The position numbers and the translations under genes were made by a program. Shown piece by piece: positions 35,503 to 43,957 of a stretch of 64,000 nucleotides of DNA (position 1 is the stretch's first letter; every line of letters starts with the position of its first letter). Source of the stretch: Alphaproteobacteria bacterium HT1-32 (GTDB lineage Bacteria > Pseudomonadota > Alphaproteobacteria > Rhodospirillales > HT1-32); NCBI GenBank assembly GCA_009649675.1, contig WJPL01000001.1:578469-642468 (forward strand), read 5' to 3'. Below the pieces are notes generated by a model. It ran no database searches. It had not been told where the DNA came from and saw only the letters and a list, made by a program, of their open reading frames with translations.

Positions 35503-36246
35503 ATGACCTACTGCCTCGGCATCCTGTTGCCTGACGGCCTCGTCCTCGCCTCTGATTCCCGGTCCAATGCCGGGGTCGACCAGCTGGCCACCGTCCGCAA
35601 GCTTTCCGTCTTTGAACAGCCCGGCGAACGCATGATTGTCGTGCTGTCCGCGGGCAACCTCGCGACCACGCAGGCCGTTGTCACAACCCTGCGCCAGAAT
35701 CTCGGCAGCGGCGAAGCCGGACGTGACCTGTTTGCCGCACAGACCATGTTCAACGTCACCCAGACGGTGGGCGACATGCTGCGGGAAATTCTCGCCCGGG
35801 AGGCTACTCATGTGCAGCCCTTCGGCGACCCCAATGCTTCTTTCATTGTCGGTGGCCAGATAGCCGGCGGCAAACACCGTATCTTCCAGGTCTATTCTGC
35901 GGGCAATTTCGTCGAAGCGTCAGCCCGTACCCAGTTCCTGCAGATCGGGGAAACCAAATATGGCAAGCCAATCCTCGACCGGGCGCTGACCAACGAAACC
36001 TCCCTGCAGGAAGCCGCCAAATTGGCCCTGCTGTCCTATGATGCAACCATCCGCAGCAACCTGTCAGTCGATGCCCCCATCGACATGATGATCTATCGCC
36101 GGGACAGCCTCGACGGCACCACCCTGCGGAAGTTCAACCGGGATGATGACTACTGGCACAACCTGCGCGACACTTACAGCAAAGGCCTTGGCCAGCTGGT
36201 ACAGTCCCTGCCCTCACCGCCGGATTTCACTTCCCGGCGAAGCTGA
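35503..36246 (+). CDS. Anbu-type proteasome-related Ntn hydrolase (orphan)
   Basis: A 247-residue member of the bacterial proteasome-like (Anbu / BPH) family. I chose the ATG at 35503 rather than 35491 because the family starts MTY and the Thr exposed after Met removal is the expected nucleophile ([26 protein letters not shown]). [14 protein letters not shown] and [24 protein letters not shown] follow the family. Anbu usually lies in an operon with circularly permuted ATP-grasp, alpha-E and transglutaminase-like genes; none is present here. Substrates are unknown; self-assembling HslV-like rings are known for the family. Confidence 0.9.
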   Translation: MTYCLGILLPDGLVLASDSRSNAGVDQLATVRKLSVFEQPGERMIVVLSAGNLATTQAVVTTLRQNLGSGEAGRDLFAAQTMFNVTQTVGDMLREILAREATHVQPFGDPNASFIVGGQIAGGKHRIFQVYSAGNFVEASARTQFLQIGETKYGKPILDRALTNETSLQEAAKLALLSYDATIRSNLSVDAPIDMMIYRRDSLDGTTLRKFNRDDDYWHNLRDTYSKGLGQLVQSLPSPPDFTSRRS

Positions 36247-36349
36247 CCTGCCCGACACGGATATCCGGAAGACAGGCACCCGGCATAAAGTTGCAGCCCC
36301 GGTGCAGGGGGGCCTAAACTGTTCCGGGGAAATGACCGGGGGGACAGTC

Positions 36350-37042
36350 ATGAGTGATCTGCATGCTGACATTCTGCGCAGCAGCTTTCTGTTACAGCAT
36401 CTCAGCGAAGAAGAACTGTCGCATCTGCTGAAATTTGCCCGGCTGCACCGTTTTGCCGCCGGTCAGATGCTGTTCCAGAAAGGTGATGACGGCGACAGTC
36501 TGATGGCCATTGTCTCCGGTCATATCCGCATCAGCACCCTGTCTGCGGAAGGCCGCGAAGTGGTGCTGAACATTCTTAATCCCGGTGAACTGTTCGGCGA
36601 GATTGCCCTGATCGACGGCAAGGAACGCACGGCGGACGCCAGCGCCATGGATGATTGCGAAGTGATCATCATCCACCGCCGCGACTTCATGCCCTTCCTG
36701 CAGCAGCGCCCGGAACTCTGTACCCGTCTGATGGTCGTGCTCTGCGAACGCATCCGCTGGGTCTCGGCCCTGCATGAGGATTCAATGTTCCTCAGCCTCA
36801 CCCAGCGCCTTGCCAAGCATCTGCTCCGCCTCGCCGGAACCTATGGTCAGCCGACAGCGGAAGGCACCATGATCGACCTGAAACTGTCACAGCAGGAACT
36901 CGGCAACATCCTCGGCGCCACCCGCGAGAGCATCAACAAGCAGATCCGCGCCTGGGAGGATGACGGCTATCTGAAACGCACCAGCGGCCGCATCGTGATC
37001 TGCAACCCCGACGCCCTCGAAGACGCCACGATGGAGGAGTGA
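36350..37042 (+). CDS. Crp/Fnr-family transcriptional regulator
   Basis: A 230-residue regulator with an N-terminal cyclic-nucleotide-binding-type beta barrel (about 15-130; GQMLFQKGDDGDSLMAIVSGHIRIS and NPGELFGEIALIDG). A C-terminal winged helix follows (about 150-225; LSQQELGNILGATRESINKQIRAWEDDGYL). The barrel motif FGEIALIDGKERTADA is close to that of cAMP binders (phosphate-binding cassette) but the ligand is not certain; no Fnr-type cysteine cluster is present. The ATG at 36350 is used; the open frame runs further up into the Anbu gene but without coding character. Confidence 0.93.
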   Translation: MSDLHADILRSSFLLQHLSEEELSHLLKFARLHRFAAGQMLFQKGDDGDSLMAIVSGHIRISTLSAEGREVVLNILNPGELFGEIALIDGKERTADASAMDDCEVIIIHRRDFMPFLQQRPELCTRLMVVLCERIRWVSALHEDSMFLSLTQRLAKHLLRLAGTYGQPTAEGTMIDLKLSQQELGNILGATRESINKQIRAWEDDGYLKRTSGRIVICNPDALEDATMEE

Positions 37043-37057
37043 CGGGGCCGGGTCAGA

Positions 37058-37954
37058 TCACCCCGCCGCCTGAATAGCCGCTTCTTCGAGCAGGAACTCG
37101 CGGAAGGCCTGGACCTTTGGGAGGGCGGCGGAGCCGGGCGGGTAGATGATGTAGTAGGCGATGTCGGAGGAGAGTTCGAGGTCGAAGGGTTTGACCAGAC
37201 GGCCGGACTCCAGATCGCCGGTAATCAGGGCGGTGCGGCCCAGCGCCACCCCCCGGCCATCAAGCGCCACCTGAATCATGGCCGGTGAATCGTTGAACAC
37301 CCGCCCGCTGCGGGGATCGACGTCGGTCAGGCCGGCCAGGCGGATCCATTGTACCCAGTCTTCCTGATTGTCTTCATGCAGCAGCGTGTGGTGACGCAGG
37401 TCGCTCGGTTCACGCAGCGGGTTCTCGCCCTCCAGCAGGGCCGGGCTGCAGACCGGGGTCAGGTCGATGGGCAGCAGGAACTCCGCCTCCAGCCCCGGCC
37501 ATTCGCCGCGACCGGCCCGCACCCCCATGTCCATATCCTCCCGCGCAAAGTCGACCAGCGAGATCGAATGATGCAGCCGCAGGTCGATATCCGGGCAGTT
37601 CTGCCAGAACCGGCTGAACCGCGGGGTCAGCCACTTCGCTGCAAAGGCCGGGGTCAGCGTGACGTTGAGAATCTGGGTTTGTGCCCCCGCCGTAATACGA
37701 TCTGCCGCATCCGCTATCTTGGCGAAGGCCTCGGAGACCGCGGGCAGCAGGGCCCGCCCCTCATCAGTGAGAATCAGTTTGCGAGGCAGACGCTTGAACA
37801 GCTTCACGCCCAGCGCCTCCTCCAGCGTCTTCACCTGATGGCTGACCGCCGCCTGGGTGACATACAGCTCTTCCGAAGCACGGGTGAAGCTGAGATGACG
37901 CGCACCGGCTTCAAAGGCACGCAGCGCATTCAGAGGGGGCAGACGTCGGGCCAT
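37058..37954 (-). CDS. LysR-family transcriptional regulator (GcvA-like)
   Basis: A 298-residue LTTR. The N-terminal helix-turn-helix (about 5-65; LPPLNALRAFEAGARHLSFTRASEELYVTQAAVSHQVKTLE) is typical of the GcvA subgroup, followed by a periplasmic-binding-protein-like effector domain (about 92-295). GcvA-like regulators control diverse amino-acid or beta-lactamase genes, so the target cannot be deduced. It is divergent from the small gene at 38084; the intergenic region is AT-rich (TGAATAAATCCAGCTAATG) and a reasonable place for its operator. Confidence 0.92.
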   Translation of the reverse strand: MARRLPPLNALRAFEAGARHLSFTRASEELYVTQAAVSHQVKTLEEALGVKLFKRLPRKLILTDEGRALLPAVSEAFAKIADAADRITAGAQTQILNVTLTPAFAAKWLTPRFSRFWQNCPDIDLRLHHSISLVDFAREDMDMGVRAGRGEWPGLEAEFLLPIDLTPVCSPALLEGENPLREPSDLRHHTLLHEDNQEDWVQWIRLAGLTDVDPRSGRVFNDSPAMIQVALDGRGVALGRTALITGDLESGRLVKPFDLELSSDIAYYIIYPPGSAALPKVQAFREFLLEEAAIQAAG

Positions 37955-38083
37955 ATGAATAAATCCAGCTAATGCATGAGGTGAATTAACGTCGTTTGTA
38001 GCCGCATCACAATCGCAATAAAACTGTTTTCAACAGGGTTTCAGGTGAGAAATCCACATACACAGATTAGAAAAACAGAGGGC

Positions 38084-38326
38084 ATGATCATGAATCCAGT
38101 TTATCAGGGCATTTCCCGGGCCGGTGGTATCGACCTGCACAGCCAGATTTCCCGTCATCAGCTGACCAGTCCCGAGGTCAGGAAATATCATGTCGAACTG
38201 CCTGCCGGACGTATTCTTGCGGGCTGGTTCATCTGCCAGATCGGCAGCCATCTGAAAGCCCGGGGCGAGGCACTGGTGATAACCGCAGAAAAGCTCATGC
38301 ATGTTCCGGCTCCCCTCCTTCGCTGA
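38084..38326 (+). CDS. Small hypothetical protein divergent from a LysR gene
   Basis: An 80-residue candidate starting MIMNPVYQG (ATG 38084; GAGGG lies before the second ATG at 38090). It has no signal peptide; the stretch AGRILAGWFICQIGSHL is amphipathic rather than transmembrane. No family is recognised. A frame on the opposite strand also covers this region but lacks a good start. The composition of the plus-strand frame and the divergent LysR gene make it the better choice, with modest confidence. Confidence 0.5.
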   Translation: MIMNPVYQGISRAGGIDLHSQISRHQLTSPEVRKYHVELPAGRILAGWFICQIGSHLKARGEALVITAEKLMHVPAPLLR

Positions 38327-38346
38327 CCTTATTAGTCACGAAGGAG

Positions 38347-38428
38347 CCATCGGCACCGGACCGGCCGCCCCGGCATCTGCCCCCCAATAGCCCTTGCCGG
38401 GGCAAACCGGCCGATCCGGTGTCGATGG
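38347..38428. repeat. Long nested stem-loop (82 bases)
   Basis: Outer arms 38347-38366 and 38409-38428 pair over 20 positions with one G.U and one C.A exception. An inner 9-bp perfect stem GCCCCGGCA (38367-38375) / TGCCGGGGC (38395-38403) closes a 19-base loop. There is no T-run on either side. It lies between a plus-strand gene end and the minus-strand operon end, so it could be a shared 3'-end structure or a small palindromic element. Confidence 0.65.
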
Positions 38429-38449
38429 AATTGGAGACGTTGCCGCCTC

Positions 38450-39112
38450 CTAGCCGTCCATGACCCGGCGCCATTCCGGCCAGGCCGTCACGATATCTGC
38501 AATCAGCTGGTGCCCGTCCCCTGTCGGATGGGTGCCGTCTCCTGCTTTCAGCGACTTTGTATAGCCGTCGGAGGAGTCCAGAATCTCTCCGACATCGAGA
38601 AAGGGAACGCCAAGGGATGCGGCGATTTCCCGATAGCCTGCGGTCAGTTCAGCCAGACATTGCAGCCGCGGTGGCAGGTGAGCCCCCCGCGTTTCATTCA
38701 CCACCATTTCCTCGATCACCGGTGTCGGCCCGAGCCAGAGCAGCGGGGCACAGGCCTGCATGGCACTGACCATGCTGCGGGCGATCCCCAGTGATTCCTC
38801 CGGCGGAACCCGCATACCGTAATCCACGCCGTCGAAGCCTGTCTCGGCTCCGGCGGAATCATTGATGCCGATCATCAGGACAATACCGGACTCACGCCGG
38901 GGCGACTGCCGGGCCGACCATTCCTGCCGCCAGCGCAGGGCCAGGCGGCGCGACGTATCACGGCGGATACCAAGATTATAACTGGTGAGACGCTCGGTCT
39001 CGGCATTCTCGATATTGGTCAGTCGGCCAACCCAGCCCGGTCCACCCCGGTCACCCGTTCCGGCGGTGATGGAATCACCCAGAAAACATATCCGGCGTTC
39101 CCGTTCCTTCAT
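38450..39112 (-). CDS. SGNH/GDSL hydrolase
   Basis: A 220-residue esterase-like protein with block I FLGDSITAGTGDRGG (Ser near residue 13), block III IGINDSAG (Gly/Asn oxyanion residues) and block V DGTHPTGDGHQLIA (catalytic Asp/His). It has no signal peptide, so it is probably a cytoplasmic esterase, lipase or thioesterase-like enzyme; the substrate is unknown. Its start overlaps the cca stop by 4 bases (ATGA), making it the last gene of the DUF1285-NUDIX-DUF6111-cca operon. Confidence 0.9.
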   Translation of the reverse strand: MKERERRICFLGDSITAGTGDRGGPGWVGRLTNIENAETERLTSYNLGIRRDTSRRLALRWRQEWSARQSPRRESGIVLMIGINDSAGAETGFDGVDYGMRVPPEESLGIARSMVSAMQACAPLLWLGPTPVIEEMVVNETRGAHLPPRLQCLAELTAGYREIAASLGVPFLDVGEILDSSDGYTKSLKAGDGTHPTGDGHQLIADIVTAWPEWRRVMDG

Positions 39113-40524
39113 GACTGACTCGCAATCACGACAGGCAGACGTTCCAGCAGATCCGCACGGGTGGGGCGGCAGGCTTCTTTCAGCCAGTAAGCTTCCATCT
39201 CGGCCAGAATCCGGCCGACGGCCGGTCCTGCGGGAACCCCCGCATCAAGCACATCGGCCCCCATCAGCGGAAACTCCGGTGGTGAAGCGGCCTCAGCCGC
39301 CTCGAACAATCGCCGCCATTCAACATTACGTCCCCCTTTGGTCTCAGATTGATCAATGTCATTTGCCCAGGCCATCAGCAGATGATCCCGGAAACGCTCC
39401 GCCCCCAGCTTGTGAATGCCCGCCAGCATGGCCGCTTCACCCATATCCGGCGCCAGCGTCAGATCCGGTTCGCAGAGGTCGAGCAACTGGTCCCGCCGGG
39501 CATTGGACAGACGCCATCGGTCTGCCACAGACGCGGCCCCCTCGCTGTCGCGGAACAGTAATGCGGCCAGCCGCCGGACCGGGTCCAGGGCAACACGGTT
39601 CTCGCCCATGGCACGGGTTTCCAGCCAGATCAGGGAGTTCAGCATGCCCAGCTTTGGCGAGGCAGGCAGCAGATAGGACAGAATTTTCTCAGCCGCCATC
39701 AGGTCAATGATTGTCCCCGGCGATGTCTGTTGCAGCAGACGAAACATCTCGTTCTGAATACGCTCCCCGGAAATATCATCAAGATGTGCCACCGCCTTGC
39801 GACAGGCCGCCAGGGCCGCCGTTGCCGGCGGAATACGGCCATAGCGTCCGGTAAACCGGAAGAAGCGCAGGATCCTGAGATAATCTTCCTCGATCCGCTT
39901 ATTCGGATCGCCGATGAAAATCACATTGCGTTCCGCCAGATCCCGCAGGCCGTTGAAATAATCATAAATGATCCCCTCACGGGTCATCGACAGCGCATTC
40001 ATTGTGAAATCGCGCCGGGAGGCATCGGTCTTCCAGTCATCGGTAAAAACCACTGTGGCATGGCGACCATCCGTCTCGACATCCTGACGCAGGGTCGTGA
40101 TCTCCAGCTTCTCGCCGTCAGCAATACAGGTGATGGTGCCATGTTTCAGGCCGGTCGGGATAACCTTGAGACCGGCAGAAACCAGCGCCTCCATCGCCAC
40201 TTCCGGCTGAAGCGTCGTCGCAAGATCGATATCGTGAATGACCAGTTTCAGCACCGCATCCCGGACACTGCCGCCGACAAACCGGATTTCCCCGCCCACC
40301 GCCTCGATAGCATCGAACACCCGGTTCACAGCTGGTGAGGACATCCAGTCCTGCCGGGCAATCTGGCCCGGCGCATCGGTCATCTGAATGGTCTGAACCG
40401 CATCGGTATCAACATCCAGCCCACGCGTCTTGCGGGACAACAGCATCACCAGCAGGGCCAGCAAGCCAAGGACCATGGCTACAATCAGCCAGGGCAGGGT
40501 GACACCAAAGGGCGAAAAATTCAC
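39109..40524 (-). CDS. cca: CCA tRNA nucleotidyltransferase / poly(A)-polymerase family protein with N-terminal membrane helix
   Basis: Adds or repairs the 3' CCA of tRNAs. The class II nucleotidyltransferase head is seen as VGGSVRDAVL (84-92), the metal-binding Asp98/Asp100 (HDIDLAT) and RRDFTMNAL; the tRNA-binding helical domains fill the rest. The 471 residues exceed the usual ~400-420 because the N-terminus (GTG 40524) carries a clear hydrophobic helix, LPWLIVAMVLGLLALLVMLL (10-29), and a linker before the family start IARQDWMSSPAVN. An internal ATG at 40383 would remove the helix but has no ribosome-binding site. The gene is 20 bases after DUF6111. Confidence 0.92.
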   Translation of the reverse strand: MNFSPFGVTLPWLIVAMVLGLLALLVMLLSRKTRGLDVDTDAVQTIQMTDAPGQIARQDWMSSPAVNRVFDAIEAVGGEIRFVGGSVRDAVLKLVIHDIDLATTLQPEVAMEALVSAGLKVIPTGLKHGTITCIADGEKLEITTLRQDVETDGRHATVVFTDDWKTDASRRDFTMNALSMTREGIIYDYFNGLRDLAERNVIFIGDPNKRIEEDYLRILRFFRFTGRYGRIPPATAALAACRKAVAHLDDISGERIQNEMFRLLQQTSPGTIIDLMAAEKILSYLLPASPKLGMLNSLIWLETRAMGENRVALDPVRRLAALLFRDSEGAASVADRWRLSNARRDQLLDLCEPDLTLAPDMGEAAMLAGIHKLGAERFRDHLLMAWANDIDQSETKGGRNVEWRRLFEAAEAASPPEFPLMGADVLDAGVPAGPAVGRILAEMEAYWLKEACRPTRADLLERLPVVIASQS

Positions 40525-40544
40525 AGCATCAGGCCTTTCAGACC

Positions 40545-40820
40545 CTAGTTGTAGTGACCCGGCACGATACGACCGTCTTCCATGCGCGGCGGCACATATT
40601 CACCGTTGCCACCATAATTGCCGGTCAGGGCCGTGAAAGCCAGAACAGCAATCATCAGCAAACCACCGGCCAGCAGGCTGAAGAACAGGCCGCCTCTGGT
40701 AATCTGCGGCGGTGGCTTGCCGGTCGCATCCTGACGCCGGGCCATCAGGATGCACCAGACCAGATAAATGACAACCGGCCCGATCAGGGGCAGCAGAACG
40801 GTCAGCAGAATACGCATCAT
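40545..40820 (-). CDS. DUF6111 small membrane protein
   Basis: A 91-residue protein with two hydrophobic helices (LLTVLLPLIGPVVIYLVWCILMA, about 5-27, and GLFFSLLAGGLLMIAVLAFTAL, about 44-66) and a polar C-terminus ending GRIVPGHYN. I recognise the DUF6111 pattern from its usual place between a NUDIX hydrolase and cca in this group. Function is unknown. Its start overlaps the NUDIX stop by 4 bases. Confidence 0.85.
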   Translation of the reverse strand: MMRILLTVLLPLIGPVVIYLVWCILMARRQDATGKPPPQITRGGLFFSLLAGGLLMIAVLAFTALTGNYGGNGEYVPPRMEDGRIVPGHYN

Positions 40821-41392
40821 GTCTCCGTCATCACATAAGCGAGGTTGCGCAGCATCCCTGCCGTCGCACCCCAGATAATCCGGCCTTCATGTTCAATCTG
40901 ATAGAACCGGCGCAGTCTGCCACCCCGCACCCGCATGTGGAAACTGTAACGGTCCATATCGAGCAGCAGGGATAACGGTGCCTCGAACACATCCGCCACC
41001 TCGAACGGGTCCGGCCGGACCTCGAAAGGCGGCATCACCAGTGCAACCACCGGGGTTACCGTAAAACCGGTTCCGGTATTATATTCCGCCAGTCGCCCCA
41101 GCAGATCAATCCGGTCAGAGGTGATACCGACCTCTTCCTCGGTCTCGCGCAGGGCAGCCGCCTCCGCATCCCGGTCGCCGGGATCAATCCGTCCGCCGGG
41201 GAAGCTGATCTGACCGGCATGATCGTTCAGATGGTCGGTGCGCTGTGTCAGCAAAACCGTCGCGCCCCCCGGCCGGTTAACGATTGGCACCAGTACCGCC
41301 GCCGGACGCCGGGCCTGGACAAAAGTATAGCCGGCATCCTGCCGTGCCGGGTCGGACAGACGCAGCCGGTCTGTAATCTGCTGACGAATCAA
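40817..41392 (-). CDS. NUDIX hydrolase, CoA-pyrophosphatase type
   Basis: A 191-residue hydrolase with the NUDIX box GRIDPGDRDAEAAALRETEEEVGI (about 67-90) and the upstream LLTQRTDHLNDHAGQISFPGG that marks the CoA-pyrophosphatase (NudL/PCD1) subgroup; it is expected to cleave CoA or its derivatives into phosphopantetheine and 3',5'-ADP. The start overlaps the DUF1285 stop by 4 bases and the end overlaps DUF6111, indicating a translationally coupled operon. Confidence 0.93.
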   Translation of the reverse strand: MIRQQITDRLRLSDPARQDAGYTFVQARRPAAVLVPIVNRPGGATVLLTQRTDHLNDHAGQISFPGGRIDPGDRDAEAAALRETEEEVGITSDRIDLLGRLAEYNTGTGFTVTPVVALVMPPFEVRPDPFEVADVFEAPLSLLLDMDRYSFHMRVRGGRLRRFYQIEHEGRIIWGATAGMLRNLAYVMTET

Positions 41393-41952
41393 GTCGCGCT
41401 CTCCAGTGATCCAAGGGGCCAGAAGCGACCGGAAGACCAGACACCAAAATCCTGTCCGTCTTCCCCCTTTCTTTCTTCACCCATCGCTACCAGATCATAA
41501 AAGACGGCGCGAACAATCCGGGCATCCAGCCGGTCACGGATACGGACCCAGGGGCGCGGCTCGCCCGTCACGTCATCGTGATCGCAACCCAGTGGATGAT
41601 CGTCATCAACTGTTACAAAGTCATCCAGATTGGTTCTGAAACGGATTTGCTGATGCTGGCCTTTTCCTTCGACCAACATTTCGACGGCAGTGAACGGCAG
41701 GTCATCGACCTCGATGGACGCCGTCTCGACCGGTGTAATCAGCCAGTACTGGCCCGCATCGTCGCGCTTCAGCACGCTGGCAAACAGCTTCGACAGTTCT
41801 TTCCGGCCAATCGGCGATCCCTGATAGAACCACAATCCGTCGCCCCGGATGCGCATATCGATATCGCCGCACAGGAATTTTCCTGCCGCAATCCCGACCG
41901 GACCGTCGGTGTTTTTCGTCGTTTTTGTGATGCCGTCTTGCCCTTGCGCCAT
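41389..41952 (-). CDS. DUF1285 protein
   Basis: A 187-residue soluble protein from the ATG at 41952. The DUF1285 features are CGDIDMRIRGDGLWFYQGSPIGRKELSKLFASVL, YWLITPVETASIEVDDLPF and the C-terminal RPWVRIRDRLDARIVRAVFYDLV. Structures of the family exist, but its role is unknown; it is routinely found divergent from MoxR and upstream of a NUDIX gene in alphaproteobacteria, as here. An upstream extension of the frame (to 42039) would overlap the moxR start and is unlikely. Confidence 0.88.
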   Translation of the reverse strand: MAQGQDGITKTTKNTDGPVGIAAGKFLCGDIDMRIRGDGLWFYQGSPIGRKELSKLFASVLKRDDAGQYWLITPVETASIEVDDLPFTAVEMLVEGKGQHQQIRFRTNLDDFVTVDDDHPLGCDHDDVTGEPRPWVRIRDRLDARIVRAVFYDLVAMGEERKGEDGQDFGVWSSGRFWPLGSLESAT

Positions 41953-42023
41953 AATTTCGTCGACAATTCCCTCGAAAATGTTTCCGCCGCCAAATCGGCC
42001 ACCATGGTAACGGAGTGAATATA

Positions 42024-43043
42024 GTGAGCAACAGCACAACCGACACCCTTGAGCAGACCACTGCCCCCGAAAACCTGGCCGAAGATCTGGACAGGCTGGG
42101 AGGGCGTCTGGCCGATGTAAAGGCCCATATCGGTGAGATCATTTATGGACAGGATGAGGTCATCGAACAATCGCTGATCGCACTGCTGTCCGGTGGACAT
42201 GCGCTTCTGGTCGGCGTGCCCGGCCTCGGCAAGACACTTCTGGTCCAGACACTGGCAACGGTTCTTGGTCTGGACGACAAGCGAATCCAGTTCACCCCGG
42301 ATCTGATGCCCGCAGATATCGTCGGGTCTGAGGTACTGGAAGAAGGCGATGGCGGGGCCCGCTCGTTCCGTTTCATCAAGGGGCCGGTGTTCTGTCAGAT
42401 GCTGATGGCCGATGAAATCAACCGCGCCAGCCCGCGCACCCAGTCCGCGCTGTTGCAGGCGATGCAGGAACATACGATCTCGGTAGCCGGTGAAATCCAC
42501 AAACTTCCGAAACCGTTCCATGTGGTCGCCACCCAGAACCCGATCGAACAGGAAGGCACCTATCCGCTGCCGGAAGCCCAGCTGGACCGGTTCCTCATCC
42601 AGATCAACGTCACCTATCCCGATCACAAGTCGGAGAAAATGGTGCTGGCGAAAACGACAGGAGCCGAAAATCAGGTTGCCCGCAAGGTGCTGTCGGCGAA
42701 GGAACTGCTGGCAGCCCAGAAGCTGGTTCGCCATGTACCGGTCGGCGATGCGGTGGTCGAGGCGATCCTGAAACTGGTCCGGGCGGGCCGACCGGAAGAA
42801 ACCGACCTGCCTGATGTCGCGGCCAATGTCTCCTGGGGCCCCGGCCCCCGCGCCAGTCAGGCTTTCATGCTCTGCGCCCGCGCCCGTGCCGTCATGCAGG
42901 GGCGTCTTGCCCCGTCGGTTGATGATGTCATCGCGATTGCCGAGCCGGTCCTGCGTCACCGTATGGCGCTGAATTTTGCCGCCCGGGCAGATGGTGTGAA
43001 TATCAGCGACATTATCAGAAAGCTGTGCGCCGTTGTCGCCTGA
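42024..43043 (+). CDS. MoxR-family AAA+ ATPase
   Basis: A 339-residue AAA+ chaperone. Walker A is GVPGLGKTLLVQT (about residue 69), Walker B is MLMADEINRASPRTQSALLQAMQE, sensor 1 is VVATQNPIEQEGTYPLPEAQLDRF, and the MoxR lid domain is C-terminal. The start is GTG 42024, 8 bases after GGAG (42012-42015); GTG 42015 overlaps that site. MoxR proteins act with DUF58 and VWA-type partners in maturing enzyme complexes or in aerotolerance; the following three genes are exactly such partners. Confidence 0.94.
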   Translation: MSNSTTDTLEQTTAPENLAEDLDRLGGRLADVKAHIGEIIYGQDEVIEQSLIALLSGGHALLVGVPGLGKTLLVQTLATVLGLDDKRIQFTPDLMPADIVGSEVLEEGDGGARSFRFIKGPVFCQMLMADEINRASPRTQSALLQAMQEHTISVAGEIHKLPKPFHVVATQNPIEQEGTYPLPEAQLDRFLIQINVTYPDHKSEKMVLAKTTGAENQVARKVLSAKELLAAQKLVRHVPVGDAVVEAILKLVRAGRPEETDLPDVAANVSWGPGPRASQAFMLCARARAVMQGRLAPSVDDVIAIAEPVLRHRMALNFAARADGVNISDIIRKLCAVVA

Positions 43044-43050
43044 CCTGACC

Positions 43051-43923
43051 ATGACACGCAGCCTTGAAGGCCGGGCGGAAGTTGCCGCCGCCGGTCTGCC
43101 CCCGCTGCTTGTGCGCGCTGACCGGGTTGCCCACACGGTTGCACAGGGTGTGCATGGCCGGCGGCGCGTTGGCACGGGTGAAACGTTCTGGCAGTTCCGT
43201 CAGTACCAGCCCGGCGACACACCCGCCTCCATCGACTGGCGACAATCTGCCAAGCGTGACCATGTTTTTGTGCGGGAATATGAATGGGAGGCAGCACAGT
43301 CCATCTGGCTCTGGCGCGATGCCTCTCCCTCGATGTCCTACAGTTCCGGCCGCGATCTGCCGACCAAACCCGACCGTGCCGAGCTGCTGGCCGTCGCACT
43401 GGCCGGGCTGATGGTCCGTGCCGGTGAACGGGTTGCCCGCCTCGACGGTAATGAACGTCCGGCATCCGGCAGGCTCGCCCTGATCCGTCTGGCCACCGGG
43501 CTGACCAAACAGGCTGAAACCTCAACCGGCATTCCGGCCCGTGCCAACCTGCCCCGCCATGCCCGCGTTGTCATGTTCGGTGACTTTCTTGACCCGCTGG
43601 AACAGACAGCAGCCGCCGTTCGCGGCCTGTCGGCTCAGGGTGTCGATGGTCATCTGATGCAAATCACCGATCCGGTTGAAGATGCCTGGCCCTTCGCCGG
43701 GCGCGTACAGTTCAACGGGCTGGAAGGTGAAGCCAGTCAGCTGGTCGGGCGTGCCGAGACCCTGCGACAGGCCTATCGTGAACGTCTGCAACAGCACCGT
43801 GCCGGATTACAGGGAATCTGCGACAGCTGCGGCTGGAGTTTCGGTCTGCACCGTACCGACCATTCCCCGGAATCCGCCCTGATGGCCCTGTTCGTCCGCC
43901 TTGGACAAAGGTCGCCACGATGA
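43051..43923 (+). CDS. DUF58 domain protein (MoxR partner)
   Basis: A 290-residue protein whose core GRRRVGTGETFWQFRQYQPGDTPASIDWRQSAKRDHVFVREYEWE is the DUF58 signature, followed by a VWA-like half (IWLWRDASPSMSYSS, a degenerate MIDAS, and VVMFGDFLDPLEQTA). The ATG at 43051 lies 7 bases after the moxR stop. It is the usual second gene of Bat-type loci and presumably a substrate-recognition partner of the ATPase. Confidence 0.92.
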   Translation: MTRSLEGRAEVAAAGLPPLLVRADRVAHTVAQGVHGRRRVGTGETFWQFRQYQPGDTPASIDWRQSAKRDHVFVREYEWEAAQSIWLWRDASPSMSYSSGRDLPTKPDRAELLAVALAGLMVRAGERVARLDGNERPASGRLALIRLATGLTKQAETSTGIPARANLPRHARVVMFGDFLDPLEQTAAAVRGLSAQGVDGHLMQITDPVEDAWPFAGRVQFNGLEGEASQLVGRAETLRQAYRERLQQHRAGLQGICDSCGWSFGLHRTDHSPESALMALFVRLGQRSPR

Positions 43924-43957
43924 ACCGTCGCCAGGATTCATTTCCGGAGAACCCTGA

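Noticed and set aside
38030-38302. Minus-strand frame opposite the small gene at 38084
   Set aside because: No ribosome-binding site and a composition rich in residues typical of antisense shadows; the plus-strand frame is better though itself only moderately supported.
41769-43175. 468-codon minus-strand frame across moxR and the DUF58 start
   Set aside because: Antisense to a clear AAA+ ATPase with intact Walker motifs; high Arg/Gln/His content marks a shadow frame.
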